DNA of 16,422 nucleotides. It comes from Syntrophomonadaceae bacterium. GTDB taxonomy: Bacteria > Bacillota > Dethiobacteria > DTU022. The stretch lies in contig PWMM01000322.1 of assembly GCA_003558195.1 (NCBI GenBank), forward strand, positions 1 through 16,422. The letters are read 5' to 3'. This document shows, piece after piece, positions 12,873 through 16,422 of this stretch. The position numbers and the translations under genes are program-made. Numbering within the stretch: position 1 is the first letter of the stretch; each line of letters opens with the position of its first letter. Under the pieces are notes generated by a model that did not search any database, was not told the origin of the DNA, and worked only from the letters and a program-made list of their open reading frames with translations.

Positions 12873-14471
12873 ATGCCATATCCAACGGCTTTTCAAGATT
12901 CTCTGTCCAAACTAGAAGCAAGCAGGGAATTTCGCAAAGAGCAGATAATAAAAAGACTTTCTGAAGAAGAACGAACCTTGCTTATTGAAGCCTTTCATCC
13001 TGATTATCGCCCTGAAGCAATGAAAGATGTCAGTCTAGGAGTAAACATGGGGCAGAAGGTGCCGCTGGAATTTGCCAGTGTGGTTGAATCCTACAGCCGG
13101 ATCGAACCAGAAAAAATTAATCTGGATTCTCCTGATTTTAATGTAGATATTCTAGTTATTGGCGGCGGCGGTGGCGGTAGTGCGGCAGCGCTTACAGCCC
13201 ACTCCCAGGGAGCCAGGGTGCTGCTTACCACCAAGTTAAGGCTTGGTGATGCTAATACCCTGATGGCTGAAGGCGGTATATGCGCACCGGTTCGCCCTGA
13301 TGACGATCCTTATAAACATTTTTTGGACACACTGGGAGGAGGCCACTACACAAACGTTCCTGAAATCGTTAAAGCCTTAGTCTTAGATTGCCCCAAAATT
13401 GCAAATTGGTTAATTGACCTGGGAGTTATGTTTGATTTTGAAGAAGATGGAACGCTTAAAGTTAACCATTGCGGAGGGCATTCCCGTAAACGTTTGCTTT
13501 CTTGTAAAGACTTAACCGGTCTCGAAATAATGCGGGTCTTGCGGGATGAAATCAGGAATCTTGAAATTCCTTACCTGGAGTTCAGCCCTGCTGTTGAAAT
13601 CATACTGGACTCCGAGGGCCTGTGTGGTGGTGCCGTATTATATAATATGGAAACTGAAGAATACTATGTGGTCAAAGCCAACGCCGTAATACTGGCCAGC
13701 GGTGGTATCGGGCGCTTACATGTTCAATCTTTTCCTACCACCAATCATTATGGAGCGACAGCCGATGGCCTTGTTATTGGCTACCGGGCAGGAGCGGAAC
13801 TGATTCATATGGACAGTATTCAATACCATCCTACCGGAGTGGTATGGCCTGAACAGCTGCTGGGCCAATTGATCACGGAAGTGATGCGAGGACATGGCAC
13901 TCACCTGGTTAACGTAGATGGAGAGCGTTTTATCAATGAACTGGAATGCAGGGATACCTGCGCTTCGGCACTGATTAGAGAATGCGAAGATCGGAGGAAA
14001 GGTGTTGTTACTCCCACCGGAATGGAAGGTATCTGGATGGATACTCCCCTGGTTGAGGGTGTAGAGAAGCATTTTGTTGGTATTTATCAGCGTTTTAAGA
14101 AATATGACATTGATATCAGTAAAGAACCCATCTTGGTTTTCCCCACCCAGCATTATCAAAACGGGGGATTAAAGATTACTCCCCACGGTGAAACTACGAT
14201 TCCCGGCTTATTTGCCGCTGGTGAAGTATCCGGTGGAGTTCAGGGCAAAAACCGGTTGGCGGGGAACAGCTTACTTGATATTTTTGTGTTTGGTAGGCGT
14301 TCGGCACTAAAGGCTGTGCAATTAATGAATCAAAAAAGAAGTGAATTGACTTTACAGCATGTAATTGATTATCAAAAGAAGCTGGAAGCGCTTGGAATAG
14401 ATAAAAGTAAAAAATCACCAGTGCTATTACCCGATTATATACGCGACGAGACTAAGGCAAAAAAGAATTAG
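12873..14471 (+). CDS. fumarate reductase/succinate dehydrogenase-like flavoprotein
   Basis: This is a 532-aa FAD protein of the FrdA/SdhA/aspartate-oxidase family. After a ~90-residue N-terminal extension comes the FAD Rossmann motif ILVIGGGGGGSAAA (from ~94). Active-site positions are kept: H319 in YHPTG, R360 in CRDTCASALIREC, H427 in HYQNGG and R461 in GKNRLAGNSLLD. Two changes stand out. The His that binds FAD covalently in SdhA/FrdA (SHT..AQGG) is Asn128 here (ANTLMAEGG), so FAD is probably non-covalent, which favours reduction over succinate oxidation. The helical C-terminal domain of FrdA is largely missing, leaving about 50 residues after the FAD-domain helix. GVHG is also GVQG (Q457). 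AGGAGG at 12859-12864 precedes the ATG by 8 bases. With the Fe-S gene before it and no anchor, it probably forms a soluble reductase for an unsaturated carboxylate; the substrate need not be fumarate. Confidence 0.87.
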   Translation: MPYPTAFQDSLSKLEASREFRKEQIIKRLSEEERTLLIEAFHPDYRPEAMKDVSLGVNMGQKVPLEFASVVESYSRIEPEKINLDSPDFNVDILVIGGGGGGSAAALTAHSQGARVLLTTKLRLGDANTLMAEGGICAPVRPDDDPYKHFLDTLGGGHYTNVPEIVKALVLDCPKIANWLIDLGVMFDFEEDGTLKVNHCGGHSRKRLLSCKDLTGLEIMRVLRDEIRNLEIPYLEFSPAVEIILDSEGLCGGAVLYNMETEEYYVVKANAVILASGGIGRLHVQSFPTTNHYGATADGLVIGYRAGAELIHMDSIQYHPTGVVWPEQLLGQLITEVMRGHGTHLVNVDGERFINELECRDTCASALIRECEDRRKGVVTPTGMEGIWMDTPLVEGVEKHFVGIYQRFKKYDIDISKEPILVFPTQHYQNGGLKITPHGETTIPGLFAAGEVSGGVQGKNRLAGNSLLDIFVFGRRSALKAVQLMNQKRSELTLQHVIDYQKKLEALGIDKSKKSPVLLPDYIRDETKAKKN

Positions 14472-14656
14472 TAAAACAGGCTATGTTTTGATTGTTGTAT
14501 TCATACTAATATATAGTAAAACTGTTAGTAATTAAATAGCTCATAAGCAATTGTTATATTGATTCCAGTTTCAAATTACTGTGTTGCAGAAAAACCTGAT
14601 CGAATATATCTGTTTTTTGGTCAGCCAAGTAAAATGATTGTTGACAGTGTATTGAT
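14472..14656. other. convergent intergenic gap with weak dyads
   Basis: This AT-rich gap lies between the operon end and the LysR gene on the opposite strand. AAAACA (14473-14478) pairs with TGTTTT (14484-14489) just after the flavoprotein stop, a weak terminator candidate. At the LysR end, TTTAAAAGA (14656-14664) pairs perfectly with TCTTTTAAA (14667-14675), overlapping the last LysR codons. Neither has a convincing GC stem, and no gene is seen. Confidence 0.3.
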
Positions 14657-15532
14657 TTAAAAGATTTCTTTTAAATAACTATTTATTAGCTCGATTTTTT
14701 GCATAACAATGTTGTTTGGATATCTGTGAGTGATTTTATAGCAAGTTCGTTCTGGTGGAGGATCAGTTAACTCATATAGATTTAGGCTGTGTGAATGTAA
14801 AGCATGAAGAGCAACTGACTTGGGTACTATAGACCAGAGCTTCGGATTATTTATAAGGCTCTCAACGATTAAAGATGTAGTATCTACTTCAATCCTTCCA
14901 GAAATATAGGGGTCCCACCAGTAATTATGCCAGATCATATAAGTTGGGCTCCAGTTTAATAATATTTCGAAATGAGGTTCCAGGTCGGATGGGTGCAGTC
15001 CCATTCCTTTATTTTGATAATTACTCATGGTGATAACGACCATTGGTTCGCTAAAGGTTTGTTCGCTGATAATGCTTTTTGAACTAATTTCACGCAGCAC
15101 GAAGCCCACGTCTATTTCATGTTTTTCCACAAGTTTATATAGTTCAGGTGAAGTGCTGGTGATAATTTTCAGTTTGGTTTTGGGAGTATGTTTGATAAGT
15201 TTTTGGTAAAAAGGTAGAAGAAACGTGGTGTTTAAACTGTCGACAGAGCCAATAGATAAAGAGAGGTGTGGGGCGATGTTCTTAAGTGAATGAATTTCAT
15301 GCCAGAGTGTGCTCCATCTCTGAGCTATAAACACAAATTGTTGCCCTTTAGGGGTAACTTTTATTTTTTTCTGCCCCCTCTTCCTCTCGAATAGTTTAAT
15401 TCCAATATTATTTTCAAGCACTGTTAAGCGGCGGCTTATGGTAGATTGTGAAAGATGCAACTGTTCAGCTGCTTTCGAAAGATTATAAGTTCTAACCAGG
15501 GCAAGAAAAATTTCGATATCATCAATATGCAC
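14657..15532 (-). CDS. LysR-type transcriptional regulator
   Basis: This 291-aa protein has an N-terminal winged helix-turn-helix (IEIFLALVRTYNLSKAAEQL, then LSQSTISRRLTVLE and GIKLFERK..., residues ~4-60). A periplasmic-binding-like effector domain follows (LSIGSVDSLNTTFLLPFY, HEIDVGFVLREI), where a small-molecule inducer would bind. The frame stays open to a TTG at 15610, but GTG 15532 is preferred: GGGAGG (minus strand, 15548-15543) precedes it by 10 bases and it gives the normal LysR N-terminus MHIDDIEIFLAL. It is convergent with the metabolic operon, not divergent from it as LysR regulators often are. Control of that operon is a guess from proximity. A carboxylate from the pathway would be a natural inducer. 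Confidence 0.9.
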   Translation of the reverse strand: MHIDDIEIFLALVRTYNLSKAAEQLHLSQSTISRRLTVLENNIGIKLFERKRGQKKIKVTPKGQQFVFIAQRWSTLWHEIHSLKNIAPHLSLSIGSVDSLNTTFLLPFYQKLIKHTPKTKLKIITSTSPELYKLVEKHEIDVGFVLREISSKSIISEQTFSEPMVVITMSNYQNKGMGLHPSDLEPHFEILLNWSPTYMIWHNYWWDPYISGRIEVDTTSLIVESLINNPKLWSIVPKSVALHALHSHSLNLYELTDPPPERTCYKITHRYPNNIVMQKIELINSYLKEIF

Positions 15533-15630
15533 GTTAATTTTGCCTCCCAAAATAGTATGAATTTGATTATTGGCGTGGAAATTATTCAAATATTTATTAT
15601 GCAATAACAATATCAGATAGCAAAAGTAAA

Positions 15631-15659
15631 TATATAAATAACGATTTGAATATTTCCAA
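15631..15659 (-). promoter_or_regulatory. putative promoter of the LysR gene
   Basis: On the minus strand TTGGAA (15659-15654) and TATATA (15636-15631) are exactly 17 bases apart, in a suitable position about 100 bases upstream of GTG 15532. By-eye match only. Confidence 0.4.
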
Positions 15660-15666
15660 AAGGAAA
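15653..15666. promoter_or_regulatory. short dyad at the LysR -35 region (possible autoregulatory site)
   Basis: TTTCC-AAAA-GGAAA is a perfect 5-bp dyad that fits a T-N11-A LysR box and overlaps the proposed -35 element of the LysR gene, where negative autoregulation usually acts. Such short AT-rich dyads can occur by chance. Confidence 0.3.
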
Positions 15667-15707
15667 GATTTAAGCTTTAATTAAATTGCGAGTTATGAGT
15701 ACTCAGC

Positions 15708-15815
15708 CTAAAATTTGCCATTTAGGCCACACTCTTTGAAAACATCATAGCCCATAGATGCCTTGGCGGTCAAGTTCCGCCTTGCTGCCAGTACGGCAAA
15801 ATATTGGTAAATCAT
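15708..15815 (-). CDS. very small ORF of doubtful status (35 aa)
   Basis: An ATG at 15815 on the minus strand opens 35 codons ending at TAG. The peptide contains AARRNLTAKASMGYDVFKEC and has protein-like composition, but there is no clear ribosome site and a stop codon sits directly before the ATG. It may be the tail of a decayed gene or chance. Not recognised. Confidence 0.15.
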   Translation of the reverse strand: MIYQYFAVLAARRNLTAKASMGYDVFKECGLNGKF

Positions 15816-15842
15816 TTATTGCTGACCCGATTTAGATAGAAC

Positions 15843-15898
15843 TTGCTTTTCCCCGACTTTCATCTACAGTCAGGATAAAACAGACCGGGGAAAGGCAA
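15843..15898. repeat. 13-bp inverted repeat (56-base hairpin)
   Basis: TTGCTTTTCCCCG (15843-15855) and CGGGGAAAGGCAA (15886-15898) pair over 13 positions with a single T-G mismatch, or G-U in RNA. A smaller GACT/AGTC hairpin lies inside the loop. No T tract follows on either strand, so this is not a classical terminator. It may be a structured RNA element or a miniature mobile-element remnant. Confidence 0.55.
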
Positions 15899-16078
15899 TG
15901 CAAGATGCCGGGATACCAACAGTTAGATTCAAATAAGCTTCGATTACAGAAGAGGAACAGGTGTTAAGGCAATCCAACGTTATCATCATAAGAAATCGCT
16001 CATGGTTTATACTTTATAGCTGTAGTGAAAACTAAGTCTTGAAAGGATCAGAGCAGTGCTGAAGCTATTGCGGGTAAT

Positions 16079-16422
16079 CTACTTGTAATGATAATCGATT
16101 AAAGCAATTGCTTCTTTGGGGTGCATAACATTAATGATGGAAGCAATTTCTGAAGTGTGGAAATCGAGATTGCCACTAACGAAGATATCAGGTTTACTTT
16201 CTAAAGCTGCTGCTAAAACAACTGTGTCGTTTTGATTTCTTATAATGGCCCGGGCTTCTTCAACTCTTTCTTTTGAAGGGCGATCAATAAGCTCAGATGG
16301 CACAAGGCTTAAAAATTTCTGGAAAATATTTTCTTTGCCTGGAAATTTAATTTTAAGTACTATCCTAGTTTCCAATTCAACAAACTTGCTTAAAACCAGG
16401 GTGGCATTCTTACGGTAAATAA
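16079..16422 (-). CDS. PIN-domain protein, partial (possible toxin-antitoxin toxin)
   Basis: The frame is open from the right window edge to TAG at 16081-16079, giving about 113 residues of the C-terminal part. The segment NDTVVLAAALESKPDIFVSGNLDF matches the PIN nuclease core, where most members read ..D..VLAAA....AD.LVTGD.DF; the acidic residues of the Mg2+ site include the Asp in NDTVV and probably the final Asp of GNLDF. A MHPKEAIALI strand follows, as in the PIN_3-like family of putative toxins. A TTG at 16375 could start a 98-aa product, but the frame continues upstream with protein-like sequence (TLVLSKFVELE), so the true start is almost surely outside the window. The usual TGD is SGN here. 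Any antitoxin would be upstream, beyond the window. Confidence 0.65.
   Translation of the reverse strand, partial: IYRKNATLVLSKFVELETRIVLKIKFPGKENIFQKFLSLVPSELIDRPSKERVEEARAIIRNQNDTVVLAAALESKPDIFVSGNLDFHTSEIASIINVMHPKEAIALIDYHYK

Larger units (their letters stand above)
15667..16078. other. non-coding stretch with several hairpins
   Basis: No convincing gene. The stretch holds the palindrome TGAGTACTCA (15696-15705), GCCTAAA/TTTAGGC (15706-15712, 15721-15727), GGCGG/CCGCC (15765-15769, 15777-15781) and TGCC/GGCA just after it, plus a long inverted repeat at 15843-15898. A 35-codon minus-strand ORF (15708-15815) is listed separately. It could be a structured RNA, leader DNA or decayed mobile DNA. 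From about 15900 to 16078 I see nothing recognisable. Confidence 0.45.

Noticed and set aside
13716..14159. 147-codon minus-strand open frame inside the flavoprotein gene
   Set aside because: It is fully antisense to a well-supported conserved gene and has no recognisable protein motifs.
15758..15769. GATGCCTTGGCG, which resembles a sequence near the 5' end of 23S rRNA
   Set aside because: The match is about 12 bases and the flanks do not continue the rRNA sequence, so it is a coincidence.

Overview
The window looks like a piece of chromosome from an anaerobic, moderately low-GC Firmicute of the Clostridia (a Peptococcaceae/Desulfotomaculum-like lineage is my inference). The evidence is strong AGGAGG-type ribosome binding sites, frequent GTG/TTG starts, short intergenic gaps, and oxygen-sensitive enzymes such as a 2-oxoacid:ferredoxin oxidoreductase and several Fe-S flavoproteins. 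No rRNA, tRNA, CRISPR array or intact insertion sequence was seen.

Layout. (1) 1-2026, + strand: the end of pxpB, then pxpC and pxpA, the three-subunit 5-oxoprolinase, closed by a clear intrinsic terminator at about 2073-2104. (2) 2105-2601: a non-coding stretch rich in inverted repeats, ending in a putative promoter overlapped by a 9-bp dyad. (3) 2602-14471, + strand: a probable long operon. It holds korABC (2-oxoglutarate-type ferredoxin oxidoreductase), a 30-codon small ORF, an 873-aa fusion of an Old-Yellow-Enzyme barrel to a GltD-like Fe-S/FAD/NAD(P)H module, a DUF1847 cysteine protein that appears to start at ATT, a CaiB/BaiF CoA-transferase interrupted by one in-frame TGA, a CitE-like CoA-ester lyase, a MmgE/PrpD protein, a three-cluster Fe-S protein and a fumarate-reductase-like flavoprotein. 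(4) 14657-15532, - strand: a LysR-type regulator convergent with the operon. (5) 15533-16078: non-coding DNA with several hairpins. (6) 16079-16422, - strand: the C-terminal part of a PIN-domain protein running off the window.

How the genes may work together (inference). MmgE/PrpD enzymes interconvert hydroxy and unsaturated di- or tricarboxylates. A CoA-transferase followed by a CitE-type lyase activates and cleaves such acids to acetyl-CoA plus a 2-oxoacid. KorABC-type enzymes oxidise 2-oxoacids to acyl-CoA with reduction of ferredoxin. The Fe-S/flavoprotein pair and the OYE-GltD fusion could spend the electrons by reducing a C=C bond. Together this reads as a soluble, branched fermentation or syntrophic pathway for an organic acid of the citramalate/mesaconate/itaconate or citrate/aconitate kind, with one branch oxidised and one reduced. 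The substrate cannot be fixed from sequence alone. The nonsense codon in the CoA-transferase means the pathway may be broken in this strain, unless it is a sequencing error or is read through.
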